Positions 1 to 11,200 are shown, counted from the stretch's first letter. The stretch is DNA of 64,000 nucleotides from Moringa oleifera (GCA_021397835.1 JAJFZO010000575.1:2361001-2425000), one strand, 5' to 3'. Made by a program: numbers and translations. The notes: generated by a model from the sequence alone, not told the origin.

Positions 1-49
1 CCCCTTGCTTCCCCGCTGCTGAGCCTTTTATAATACAACTGCTGCTTGC

Positions 50-170
50 CCCCCACTGCTCAGCTTCCTTACTACAATATCATCCACATGATTCTCTATT
101 TTAATACCTGCCCCCACTACTCAGCTTTCGCACTATAGTACCTTCCACATGATTCTCTATTTTAATACCT
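50..170. repeat. Two-copy 61-bp tandem repeat inside the LINE 3' region
   Basis: Positions 50-110 and 111-170 are near-identical units that both run from a C-rich CCCCCACT start through CTCAGC to CACATGATTCTCTATTTTAA. A third, more diverged C-rich start precedes them at about 11-48. The unit lies at the 3' side of the minus-strand LINE and may be part of its tail region. Confidence 0.75.
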
Positions 171-2208
171 TGCAGCCTGGCATACAACTCTTCGATTTGT
201 CTAACTTCCCAATTCTGTGCATTCCTTTGGCATCTAATATACCATGACTGAACCTCCCCATTCACCTCACTGCACTCATCAACTCAGGCATCTTTATTGT
301 GTGATAACAGAAAAATACTATGATAATCATCCCTCAAAGTTATATCACCACACCACCTATCCTTTCAAAATTTAACCATGTCCCTCTTCCCACTTTAAAT
401 ACTGTCCATAATTTGAATTCATCCCACCCATTCCAAATGGACTTCCACACACACTCCATATCTCTCGTTCCCCACTTTCATCATCCAACCCCCTTCTAAC
501 TCTCCACATTTACATTGCATAACCTTCCTCCACAGCCCTTCTTTCTCCATCATAAACTTCCACATCCATTTTTTCATCAAGGCCTTGTTAAATAAAACTA
601 GATCCTTAATACTCAGCCATCCTTTGTCAACTGTTTGCTTTATCACTTTTCACCTTACTAGATGATATTTGTAAGTGTTCCTCATGCTACCCCATAAGAA
701 CGTTCTCTGAATCATCTTCATCTTGCTGGCCACCTCTCTTGGTAATGGAAATAAAAAACATAAAATATACTGGTAAGTTAGATAAAGTACTCTCAATTAA
801 AGTGAGTCTTCTAGCTTTCAATTAGTGCTTTTTTCACCCTGCTAGTTTTCTCTCAAATTTCTCCAACACTCCATTCCATATAGCTTTCTCTGTATTTGGC
901 AGCCAGAGGCACCCCCACATACTTTGTGGGAAAGCTAATCATTTTGCATCTCATAATAGATGTCAGTTCCCTCCCGTTCACTTCTTTTCCTACTGCAGCC
1001 AACTCACTTTTTTCTATGTTAATTTTCAGCTCAAACACTACTTGAAAGATGAGATACCATCATCTCATAATTAGGCCTCCCAACTTTGAGCCTTCCAGCA
1101 AACTGCATTCTACTGCACTCTTCAATAAGCTGTCCAATGTCTCTCCATTACCAATAAAACCAATACATCCATTTGCATCATTTTTCTCCGCACTCCACTT
1201 TTCTAGGCATATACATTAGAAAATCCCATGACACGTGATCATAGGCCTTCTCCATATCTAATTCACACACTACTCCCCTTTTTTCCAGACTTTAGTTGAC
1301 TATCTAGCATCTCATTGGCGACTAAAGCAGCATCAAGAATCTACCTTTCCCTGATAAAAGCATTTTGATTTTGGCTTACAACTGCCTCTACCACCTATCT
1401 AAGTCTTTTGGCCAATACTTTGGATAACAACTTGTACACACAACTCACTAAATTTATCGGCCTAAAGTCAGCAGCACTGACTGCCCCTATTTTCTTAGGA
1501 ATTGATACTATGAATGTGGAATTTAATGACTTGGCGAATTTTCCATTCCCAGAAAACTCGTCGAAAAACTTCAGTACATCTCCTTTAATGGTGCCCCAAT
1601 TTGACTTAAGAAATGCCATTAACAATTCATGCAGTTCCGGTGCCTTATCGCCATCACATTCTCAATATAAACCTCTTTTTTTCCAAACTGAGCTTCAACT
1701 TGCTGCCCAAGTTCCTTGGAAATCGTCTGGAAATTTAGCTCATCCAATACTGATCGGCATCCCACTGTTTTCGTGTAAAACTTTCAGTAATATCCACTAA
1801 TTCCTTCCTTTAACTCATCCTCTCTTTCTACCGTGTTGTTACCTATCTGCAGCTTACTAATAAAATTGTATCTCCCATGAACAGTTGTCATTCTATGAAA
1901 AAACAGTATTTTTATTCCCTCCCTTCAACTATAAAGCTTGCGACTTCGGATGCCACGAGATTTTTTCCATCTTCGTCAGTTGAACCAACTCATTATTCAA
2001 TTCTGTACTTTTTCTTTTAAGTTCCTCACTGTTCCCATTCTTCATAATTGTATTATCAACTTCCTGTAGATTATTCCACAAGTTTTCCCTTTGCTACCCT
2101 ATGGACTCGAACTGCTCTCTCCTCCATTTTTTGGCCCACCACGAAACTTGCATGCCCTTCCTCCTTCATTCCTTCTCACCATTGCTTCACCCATTGTTCA
2201 AAATCCTT

Positions 2209-2515
2209 TTTTTTTTTAATTTTTTGAGCAGGAACAAAAGGTAATTTACTATTTACACAACACCAAGGGAGTGCAACCCATTACACTTTTGGTTAGTTAC
2301 TACATGTCAAATGTTCTATAAACTCTAGCATATCTTCCTCATTTATACAAAAACCACCTGAAACCCAGGCTTGTAATATATACAACCAACATCCTCTGAT
2401 TACATCTACTCTTGTTTTCTGATCTTGAAAAGCTCTACTATTGCATTCTTTCCATGCAAGCCAAAATATTAGATGAGAAATCATATCAATCATCCTCCTT
2501 CTTGGCAAGGACTGT
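2209..2515 (-). mobile_element. 3' fragment of a second LINE, nested in the first
   Basis: The minus-strand frame at 2508-2293 encodes a typical LINE ORF2 carboxyl end (LIFWLAWKECNSRAF) followed by a stop. It is followed downstream on the same strand by a poly(A)-like tract, seen as a T-run at about 2209-2226 on the plus strand. The surrounding LINE reads endonuclease on one side and linker on the other, so this C-terminal piece is out of place and best explained as a 5'-truncated secondary insertion. I see no convincing target-site duplication at the junctions, and the left boundary of the coding piece is uncertain by about 20 bases. Confidence 0.7.
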
Positions 2516-3016
2516 ACTTGATCCCTTCTACTTCCAACATAATAGGATAATGATTCAAAACTGATTTAGGTAGCAACTGCTGGTGCGTACCAGGGAATCC
2601 CTCTTCTCAACTCCTTGATACTAAAAACCTATCAAGTCACGACAACAATGATTATCCCTTAAATTAGAGCAAGTGAATCTTCCTCAACCTAAAAGCGAAT
2701 GATGGAGTTCAAGCTTCATAATTGCATCCCTGAATTTCCCATGAGTAGTCCCCATAACTACTTACTCCCGATCTTTCATAAGAATAAAACACCGCATTAA
2801 AATTGCCCCCAAGCACCCATGGCTTAGATCCACATTTTCTCATACATTCTCTCAAATCTTCCCTAATGCTTACTCCCATAAATACATAAGAAGAAAATAT
2901 TGTACCTTGAAAAAACCTGTATGTTATATACTACTAATAATCAATAATTAATTGCTAAAACAGCATTTTTGACTCTGGCATAATTTTCAAATTATACCTT
3001 TCTCTCATATTCTCAA

Positions 3017-3081
3017 GAGTTCAGAAGATCTTACTCGTTTCCATTTTAAAAAAAAAAAAAAAAGAATTCAGAAAATCTTAC
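3017..3081. repeat. 18-bp direct repeats flanking a 29-bp poly(A) insert at a splice donor
   Basis: GAGTTCAGAAGATCTTAC (3017-3034) and GAATTCAGAAAATCTTAC (3064-3081) match at 16 of 18 positions. Between them are 13 bases plus a run of 16 A (3048-3063). On the minus strand the copy at 3064-3081 begins the intron with GTAAGATTTTC at the donor of hydrolase exon 6. The other copy is therefore a decoy donor 47 bases into the intron. The structure resembles a severely 5'-truncated poly(A) retro-insertion with its target-site duplication. Confidence 0.75.
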
Positions 3082-4438
3082 CAAGCCAATCAAAAGCAAT
3101 GGCATGATAGTCCTTGGAAAGTACAGGAAGAACTTTGCGATAAGAGTAGGCCTGTCAACAAATTAAATCAGTTACCTTTATAATCCAACAGGATTCCAGG
3201 CATATAGTCAAAGAGAACCAAGAAACATCAGTACAGAGCTAGGAAACAGAAGAATGGTGGAATCCAGAATACTCAAGATTGACTTCAAGAGACTCACCTG
3301 TGAAGGGAAACCATGGATCAATATGACTGAAGGTTTATCAACACTTCCACTTTCAACGCAGAACCATCTATTGCACAAAATCATATATAGAGAGAGCATG
3401 TTTCAATCGGTAAAACCTGCAAATAATCAAATTACAATTTCTTACATGATAAAGACCTAAAACAATCTAAAAACAGATTATTCCAAAATAAAAACTGCAA
3501 CACAAGGCCTTTGAATGATGCTCGTAAACAAATTACCTGAAAAGATCAGTAGAGGCCTGAGAACCGACACCCATTGTAAGTCCAAATATGGGATCTTTGG
3601 CCTTCTCACCAGAACCAAGGACTCGATGAGCTTTCACCTATAGAAGAAATTGAAAGATTGATCAAATTATTCATTCAAGGGATAATTAGAAATACTATAA
3701 GACCAAATTTAGAGAGTAACTTAAACTCACAAACTGGGAACTCTGAATAATCAATCAGAACATAAACATTCAATTGTTTGTTGTTTCAATTGAGTGACTG
3801 AATGGCTTGTCATGTACATGCAAATCAAATAACTGTGGCATTACAATGTGCTATCAACTGACATGACAAAAGAAACAGAAGCGAAAGTACTTGATCAGAT
3901 ATACAGAGATGGGATCCAACAGTCCTATCTAATAATATTTCAAAAGGGAAAAGAGGGATTTACAATTTTTCCTTGCTTAAACCATTCATCTGCTGGATTG
4001 CGCTCATCCGAATATTTTCCTGACAAAAACGACCAAATCAATCAATTTAAACAACTATTTCTTTATAGCCAAAGAATGAGAGAAGTGAAAATTTTAACAA
4101 AAATGAAGTTGACACCTCCACTGAAGGAGAAGCCATCTCCAGCAGATTCAGGGGCGTCTATTAGATAATCCTGCAAAGATCAGTAAATGGGTAAGTAAAC
4201 CAAAATTTAACATGGATAAAGTTTCGGGTGATAAGAAACAAAGATGTGGTTTATTTAATCCAGCTGAGAAGGGTACATCTTTGCTGTTGGATTTGCAGGT
4301 GAATTTGAGAGAGTTTCTGCGACCATCACGAGCTGTACACCCTCCACATAAGAGAGGTGATCGAGATGCGGCAGAAGAGGCAATCAAGGCTTGAAAATGG
4401 TGAGTGAAGAGATTGGGGGTTTTAAGCTGAATAGCCAT
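3082..4438 (-). CDS. Plastid-type alpha/beta hydrolase, partial (3' exons outside the window)
   Basis: Six exons are visible on the minus strand: 4438-4277, 4170-4116, 4019-3964, 3637-3537, 3367-3298 and 3151-3082. They join in frame to 171 residues. The first exon gives a Ser/Ala/Arg-rich leader typical of a chloroplast transit peptide. Then come DYLIDAPESAGDGFSFSGG, KYSDERNPADEWFKQGKI and an exon containing GSGEKAKDPIFGLTMG. Exon 5 carries the hydrolase oxyanion motif in VILIHGFPSQ, and exon 6 ends in HAIAFDWLG. These match, from memory, the plant alpha/beta-hydrolase family typified by Arabidopsis At1g52510, whose substrate is unknown to me. The next exon, expected to begin with FGFSDKP, is absent down to position 1, so the following intron is at least 3 kb. 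The exon 1 donor (GTACCC) was chosen because it is the only in-phase GT; it is the least certain border. Confidence 0.85.
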
Positions 4439-4464
4439 GCTCTGCTCTGTCCTCTTAAGAAAAC

Positions 4465-4491
4465 AAGAGAGAGAGAGAGAGAGAGAGAGAG
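4465..4491. repeat. (GA)n microsatellite in the hydrolase 5' leader
   Basis: A run of about 12 GA units lies 30-55 bases upstream of the hydrolase ATG on the minus strand, where it reads as a CT repeat. CT-rich leaders are common in plant 5' UTRs. Confidence 0.9.
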
Positions 4492-5520
4492 GCAGAAGAA
4501 ACGAAACAAAGACCGTTAACCGTTGGCATCAGTAATGAACGCATGCAAAAGAGTAAAGGGATAGGGAACCTTTGGCTCCTATCCCACATTAAACCGGGCA
4601 GGCACACATATGGTAGCCTTTCTTCTCTACTCTAAACTTCACCTTTTCTCATTTAAAAAAAAATTGTTTTTCCTTAAAAAAATTCTAACTTTTTATTTTA
4701 ATAAATTATTATTTGTCAAATCTATTCAAAAATTCAGCACAATTCAATCCAATAAAAATCTTAAATTCATTCTGATGCAAACTGGAATCTCTAATTCTAT
4801 CTATGGGCAAAAAACAAAAGACTCATCCACAATGTGGCAGGTTGTACCAGAAACCCCAAGTTTCCAAATCGAAATGCCTCTTCATAGCTTCAGAAAAATG
4901 CTTCCTTTCATTTGACTGCAGATCTTGGCATAATGATAAACATTCTTCCCATTTAGCTGAAGCTTTTCTGGGCTTGTCCTGCTCTTTCTTTTCTGAAAAG
5001 AAAATGCTGTCTGCCATTCCATTTTCATGCAAATTCAAAAACCCAGCTTCAGAGTAAGCAAGGATTTGCCTACTTATGAGGTATTGACTTTTCTTAGCAA
5101 CATAGGCCTCCTGCCAATTTGACCAAAGACCTCTCCAGTTGCCATTTTGGCATAATTTGGCTCTTAAGGAACAGCAGAGCACTTCCACAGTCTCCTTCAA
5201 TGCCTTCTCTTTCAGCCTTCTTATTCATTAACTTCAACAATGTTTATGAAACTGCTAGTTGATCTGTACAATATATTCAGATACAATCCTTGGTGCCACA
5301 AACTCTGTTGTTCATGGAGACTTAGGTCATTTGGTTGCTGCTATTAAGAACTGAATGAGCAAGCAAACATTATAGAACAAACCCAGATAGATTCAAACAT
5401 CTTTGTTCGAAAAAGAAATATACAGTATCCATTTCCAATGACCATCTAGAATAGTTAGATGTACAAGGAAGCAACATGAAGGAAATGGTAACATATGAAG
5501 CAAAAAATTGGAGACATCAT
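4492..5520. other. Spacer between hydrolase 5' end and PsaL 3' end, with one orphan ORF
   Basis: This holds the hydrolase upstream region, an AT-rich stretch at about 4640-4780, the orphan ORF described separately at 4823-5200, and the presumed PsaL 3' UTR at about 5400-5520. I see nothing else recognisable. Confidence 0.6.
4823..5200 (-). other. Orphan ORF of 125 codons, unknown
   Basis: The minus strand has an open frame of 125 residues with balanced, protein-like composition. It is rich in Trp, Lys and Glu, with WSNWQEAYVAKKSQYL near residue 30 and WGFWYNLPHCG at the end. I do not recognise a family. There is no signal peptide or membrane segment. It sits alone in the 1.1-kb gap between the hydrolase and PsaL; upstream of its ATG the frame stays open only a short way (RRLKEKAL). 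It could be a last exon or a gene fragment, or chance. Its composition differs from the surrounding AT-rich spacer, which favours a real or once-real coding origin. Confidence 0.35.
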
Positions 5521-6548
5521 CTACTTGACGAAGTAAGGAAGGTTAAGGACATAGAGGAGGAAATATGCCCAGATGACACCAGAGATTCCACCGAAGAAGA
5601 ACCCTCCAGTGAACTTGGCCCAACCATCTGCAGTCTGCAACTGGTCAGGCTCCTTCTTCCTTCCGGTCAATGTTAGGCCTGGGGCAGTAGAGGGCTCTCC
5701 TTCCTTGAAGGATGCAATGCCATACATTGTCAGGCAAATGCTTAGGATCACAACAAGGCCACCAGCTGCCAAGGACCCTGCTCCACCTGCAATGGGCGTG
5801 TTTCTCAGAGGGCCAGCCTTGACGAAGGGACCCACGAGGAGGAAGCCATGGGCCAGACCCACCTCGACACCGCGGAGAAGGGGGCTCACAGCCGTCCGGT
5901 AGGCGGGTAGGTTGGAGAGGTACCATGCGATCAACGGACTTGATGTAACTGGAGTCTCAAGGCTTCCAATGAAAGGGTCACCATTGATTGGTTGGATAAC
6001 CTGGTACGTTGGCTGCAGAAGAAAGAAAACAAATGGGTTCGTAAAATTTCTGATAAAGCAAATCTTTCATGAGAATGAACCGAATTCTGAGGTAATTTAT
6101 TTCCTATCAGAAGAAGAAGAAAACCAAGTCATTTATCTCTGCAAACAACCTTGAGTTCTTGTGATTGATTTGAAATTCATGAAATCCCACAAACTATTCA
6201 TGAATGATTAGCAAACTAAATGAAAAAGTTCAGGTCCAGTTGGCCGATCACGTCAAGATTCAATAATATGGTCGTCGTTTTGAACATCACAAATTACAGA
6301 ATAATATGTGCTGAGTATGCAAATGACTGAACCAGCTCTTTCACAAACTAAAGCAGCTTATATAAAAGGAAGAACTCACTCACCTTGTCTGACTGAACAG
6401 CTTTGACAGTGAAGCAAGGACTTCTCTTGCAGGGTGATACCCTGAACGGAGCCCCAGATGTGCCCTTGGGAGCAACCAATCCCCTGGTCAGAGACGAAGC
6501 AAAGCTGCTCTTGAGCTGGCTGGCCATCGGAGAAGCACTAGCAGCCAT
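5521..6548 (-). CDS. PSAL: Photosystem I reaction centre subunit XI, chloroplast precursor
   Basis: Two exons, 6548-6384 and 6012-5521, join in phase 0 to a 218-residue precursor, the usual PsaL length. Exon 1 encodes a Ser/Ala/Arg/Lys-rich stromal transit peptide (starts [15 protein letters not shown]) and reaches the start of the mature protein near VQSDK. Exon 2 begins [14 protein letters not shown] and contains [18 protein letters not shown], followed by hydrophobic membrane segments ([17 protein letters not shown] and [17 protein letters not shown]). PsaL is a thylakoid membrane subunit of photosystem I that contacts PsaH/PsaO and takes part in docking of LHCII during state transitions. 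Codon use in exon 2 is GC-rich compared with the neighbours, as expected for a highly expressed gene. I see no defects. Confidence 0.98.
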
Positions 6549-6905
6549 GGATTGATAATGTGAAAAGAAACTCTTTGAACCCAGAAATGAATCTACAAAT
6601 AAGTAACGAGCTGGGAGACGAAGGTCAGATCCGCTGAGTAGGCTCGAGAGTATCTACTGGGCACTAACTTGTGGCTGTCAAGCGTGAGGTGTTCATCTCG
6701 CAGGTTTTCCATTGGATGGGAAGTGCTTGTAACCTTATCCACAGCTATCCACAGCAGCCAATGCTGATGCTTTGTTATCTGAACCAAAAGCTAACATGAT
6801 TTTACATGGCACTTTAACAGAAGCTTAACCGGGATATCATGTCTGCTCTGTACAGCAGTTCTGTAACTTCGCCCTGTTTTAAGGGCCACTTAACCGGGAT
6901 AAATA
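6549..6905 (-). promoter_or_regulatory. PsaL upstream region with I-box/GATA elements and no clear TATA box
   Basis: Read on the minus strand, the first 250 bases upstream of the PsaL ATG lack an obvious TATAAA. Two GATAA cores occur at 6735-6739 and 6775-6779 (plus strand TTATC). The first is in the context GTGGATAGCTGTGGATAAGG, an I-box-like pair. A CCAAT pentamer is present on the plus strand at 6758-6762. Further upstream, CTTAACCGGGATA occurs twice as a direct repeat (6824-6836 and 6889-6901). I-boxes are known light-response elements, and many nuclear photosynthesis genes are known to lack TATA boxes. The assignment as promoter is an inference from position. Confidence 0.5.
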
Positions 6906-8223
6906 CATTCCAATAACAATAAAATCCAGAATCAAGAAAGTGAATCAGGTTTTGCCAATCAAGTTAGTGATCCCCGAAAAGAAAAAGCTTAGGCTAAAGC
7001 CATCTTATTTTGATTAAAGATTAATTGAATAAAAAATTTTATATTTTGTTTGCCATTTGAAAATAATATAATATTTTTAAAAATATATATTTATTTAAAA
7101 TATATATTTTTTTTATAATTTTTATTAATATTAACAATTATATATATATGATATAAATATATATATGATTTTCATCGTAATTAATCAATAAATATAAATA
7201 TTATTAAAATAAAAATTTTTATTTTATTTTAATATTAATTTTTATATTATTAATATTTTACATTAAATTTAATGAATATATATAATATTATTAAAATAAA
7301 ATTAAAAATAAATTTTATTTTATTTTAATAATATTTAAACTTATTAATTTAATTACAATAAAAATTATATGCGCATCATTATATTTGCATAAAATCAATA
7401 ATATTAATAAAAATTATTAAAATTATTAAAATTTTGAAACAAATATAATTTTAAAATAAATATAATTTTTTTTACTTATCATGATTTAATCATAAACAAG
7501 TTATTATTATGATTAATTTTTAAATTATAAATTATCAATTTAATGATTTATATAAATGCAAATGACATATAAAGTAACTCAGAGCAATAATTTTTTTTAT
7601 CTTTTTTTTTTATACAAATCTCATAAACCATAATAATATATATTTAAGCATTTGTTGGGTAATTGCAGAAAAAATTAAAGCTTTTAGAGGCAACTCGAGG
7701 GAGTCAAAGGCATAAAAAAATTTAAAGAATCTCTACATTTGCGGAATGGGTAGCTAGAAGAGAATACCTTAATGATTATAAAAAAATAAAAATACTATTT
7801 CATCCTCAATGTTAGATTTAATTTTAAATGGTATTACTAATTGGAGTTTATATTGATCATTAATATTATTTTAAAATTTATTATATTATTTTTTAAATAT
7901 TAAAATTTGATTTATCATTCGATAAATATGAATGCTTTTTGAACTTTTACTTTTGTTTTTTTAATAAAAAAAATGTTCACTTTTTTCTCTTAAAAGAAAA
8001 ACCTAAATTAAATGCAATCAAGAAATTTAAAATGATAAGTCATTTAAACGATGTCGTTTGCGGTATCCAAGACGTTTCTTGCAACGCCTCTAGCACCGGG
8101 AAGAAAGAGCATTCGGGGAATTGCTGATGGAAAGGTTGCAAAGAGGCAGGGTGTTGAATGGGTTTCTTGTCTACTGAAACCCTAAATAATTGAGTTTTTT
8201 TGTCCAAAAGAAGAGGAAAAGAA
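6906..8223. other. AT-rich intergenic spacer between divergent PsaL and TlyA-like genes
   Basis: From about 7010 to 8030 the sequence is very AT-rich, with many TTAATATTATTAAAATAAA-like runs and no coding signal. The last 180 bases, from about 8040, rise in GC and are likely the core promoter and leader of the TlyA-like gene. No transposon ends were recognised. Confidence 0.7.
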
Positions 8224-11200
8224 ATGGCAGTATTTGTTTTCAAGCTTCCCTTAATCTCGCGCAGTTGCACAAGTACTACTGCAAGGCTGGTTTCCTTATC
8301 TAAATTCCATACTCCTACTCTTCCTGGTAATTCTCTCTCTTGCTACATGTGTATACGTATCTTTCCGTCTTTTTGCGTGTATTTTGACGTCCTTGGCTTG
8401 TTGTTGGAGCTTCAAAGTTGCATTTGCCCGATGAACTGGCTTCTGTGTCTGTTCAATAGTTTTCACAAACAAGATGTGAGTGTGGTGAAGTTAGAGGTCC
8501 TGCTTGTCAATTTGAGATTTGAATTGTTTGACCGTGCTGGGCATTTCGCAATCGATGAACAAGTTAGGTTCTTGTGTTCTTATTTAGCCTTCTGTGTTCT
8601 ACAATGAGTTCGTTTAACGCGAATGGGTCCATCTAATTTTTTCGAAACTATTTCTAATAGCTCCACCCTAATGGGAGAAAAGAAAATAAAAGAATTTCAC
8701 TTTTGCAGTACCATTTGCGTTTAAAAAACATTTCTTTATGTGGCTGTGTGATTGTGGGTTTTTTTTCTTTTTCTTTTTCCTGCTTCAACTGAGTTTTGTG
8801 GTATGTACCTCATATGATGTTTGGAGGCGATAACAGCACCCTTGTGAGCTAATGATTTGGTTTTTTGCTATTCAGTGAGATGGGCAAAAGCCCACAGCGG
8901 TAGTCCCTTCAGATGCTTTGCTGTTGCTAAGCCAGGAAAGATTCAGTTACCTAAGAAGTAAGCCTTCCAGTACCAATGATAACTTAAACCTGTTAGAATT
9001 CTGGGCTTTCAAGCTTATTTGGTATTTTCTGTTCATGTTATGAATTGAAAATGTGTCAGAAATAACTACCAGAAGCACTGATCTTATGGGGACCAAAATG
9101 ATGATATTCTGGAGTTGAATTGCCTTGCTATAACTATATGGTTCTGTTCTAGTTACTAAGCAGTAGTTACATAGAAATCTTTTCTCATGAGCGATGGAAA
9201 AATGCAGCTAATGCAAAACTAATCACTCTAAGATTGCTGTTCACTTTAGGCTGTGACCCCATTTTCCTTAGTTTTGGAAGAGATCCCTGGGTAGAAAGCA
9301 AGCAAACATTTATTTCAAGTATAAGCTTTGTGGCAAAGAGTTGTTTTAAAAGTTGTGTAAACTAAATATTAAAGGATGTACTAGTGAGCTTTTGCTGGGC
9401 AGTTTATTGCCCAAGCCTATACTGACAGGATTTTGATCAAATAAATTGAGCCTCTTAGTGTTTAACCGACTGTTGCAACGTAAAAAGTTTTAAATTTATA
9501 TAATCTGAATTCTTTGCTTTTGGACATTAATTTAGAGAACATAAAGTGAACCTTGGTACAACACTGAATGACAAAATCATGTACATTTTGTTGAAATTCT
9601 TGCAGTTTATTGCCCACCCTTGTGCACTCAGTATTTTCAATAAATGCAATGAGCCTCTTGGAGTTTAACACTGAACTTTTGCAATTTAAAAACTCTTAAT
9701 TGATAAAGGGAAAATGCCTCCGTTTTTCCAAATTATTTGCTTTTGCTCCTGAAAACTCTTCCATCTCTTATAGGTAACTTAAATGTTCACATTTTCAGGA
9801 AAAGGAGGCTGGATGAGATATGTACTGAGAGATTTGAGCAATACAGCCGAACGTTGATACAATCATGGATCTTACAAGGTAAGCTGTATTTTTCTTGAAT
9901 CACATGTCAACTCTTGCAATGTAATCCCTTATTCCTTGTTTTCTGCAAATATAACTTTAACAAGCATCTGTTTCAGTTGATGAAATAAGCTTTTTGGCTC
10001 AGTTGTTTTTCCATAATTTCTCAGTTGATTGAGTTGATGGTACAGATAGTGGAGGCAATACATTTGAGTTTAAGTGGAGAACCTTTTTACACTTACAAGA
10101 TGTTGTTGCTTAGCTACTTGAGATTAGTACTTTCAGCTACTGGAGGAACAAGTACATCATAATTGACTGACATATTGATTCCCTAGTAACTTTGGATGGT
10201 ATTATATTGTCTTAATGAATGAAATGGAGGGTTTTGATCACCTTATGGATCTTTTTTCTCTAGCTTACCCTATATGACCTGTCTACTGTTCAGGAAAAGT
10301 TCTCGTGGATGGAAAGAAGGTGAATAAAGCTGGAACACCTGTCTCTGATAAAGCTGTTGTAGAAATTATAGCTGAAGTTCCCAAATATGTATGTAGGTGA
10401 TTATTCTTGGGAGCAACCTATCTTGTACTTCGAATTTGATTTCTACTGCAAAATCAATGAGACCTATAATGCTGAATTTACACCCTTGTTTGTTGACCCA
10501 GAGCAGGATATAAGTTGGAAGCTGCAATTGAACAGCTGGGTGTTGATGTTGCTGGCAAAGTAGCTCTTGATTCAGGGCTGTCCACAGGAGGATTTACTGA
10601 TTGTCTGCTTCAATACTGTGCCTCATTTGTTTATGGAGTTGATGTAGGTTATGGTCAGGTACGAATAATTTTAGCTTTAGTTTACATTTTCCTCAAAAAC
10701 TATGTATTATTATATCATCTCCTTATAACCTGTTGTTCCTTTTAGTTGCTTACATGGAAGGATGAACTTTAGAAGATGGTTCTACTCAAATATGTGATAA
10801 AGATCCTTAAGTTCTGACAATATTATATTTATCACTCTCCTGACTACTTGTTACAACTGTATGTAGTATGATAATCTAACCAAAGAGAAAATGAATGATC
10901 AACAACATTTTATTTTCACATTCCAGGAAAATATGTGAATCTTTTTTTGTTTACTTTGAGAATTATCAGAAAAAATTGTCCCTATTTGATATTCAAGTTG
11001 TTTTTGGTTTACTTTTTTCTTAGAGAATGCATCTCTAGTTGCGTAGAAGCAATTTTTGTGTGTTTACAGATAGAATGATATGAAATGATATTATGCTTGC
11101 CGAACATTTGGATTTTACTGGTTCTGATTGATTATAATGTTGACTCACTCATATAGGTTGCGGACAAAATTCGTCGAGATGAACGTGTTTGTGTTATAGA

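Larger units (their letters stand above)
1..2905 (-). mobile_element. Decayed L1-type LINE (non-LTR retrotransposon), 5'-truncated
   Basis: Reading the minus strand from high to low coordinates gives pieces of one LINE ORF2 in the normal order. An endonuclease part lies at about 2905-2517 (PWVLGGNFNAVF, equivalent to the usual GDFN motif, then LNHYPIM). The linker lies at about 2208-1640 (MEKISWHPKSQAL, then GNKNT). The reverse transcriptase start is at 1625-1395 (IPKKIGAVSAADFRPINLVS, KLLSKVLAKRLR). The DMEKAYDHVSWDF motif is near 1260-1215, a thumb region at 1038-853, and the C-terminal region at 646-419 (GWLSIKDLVLFNKALMKKW). The reading is interrupted by stops and frameshifts, and the catalytic FADD segment is missing, so the copy is dead. 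The 5' end is truncated inside the endonuclease and the 3' end may lie left of the window. It is interrupted at 2209-2515 by a second LINE fragment. Confidence 0.9.

Noticed and set aside
5573..5926. Open frames overlapping PsaL exon 2 in other frames
   Set aside because: They are shadows of the GC-rich PsaL coding exon; the PsaL frame is unambiguous.
6593..6787. 64-codon frame upstream of PsaL
   Set aside because: It lies in the promoter/leader region, and the known PsaL start with transit peptide is downstream at 6548. At most it would be an upstream ORF.
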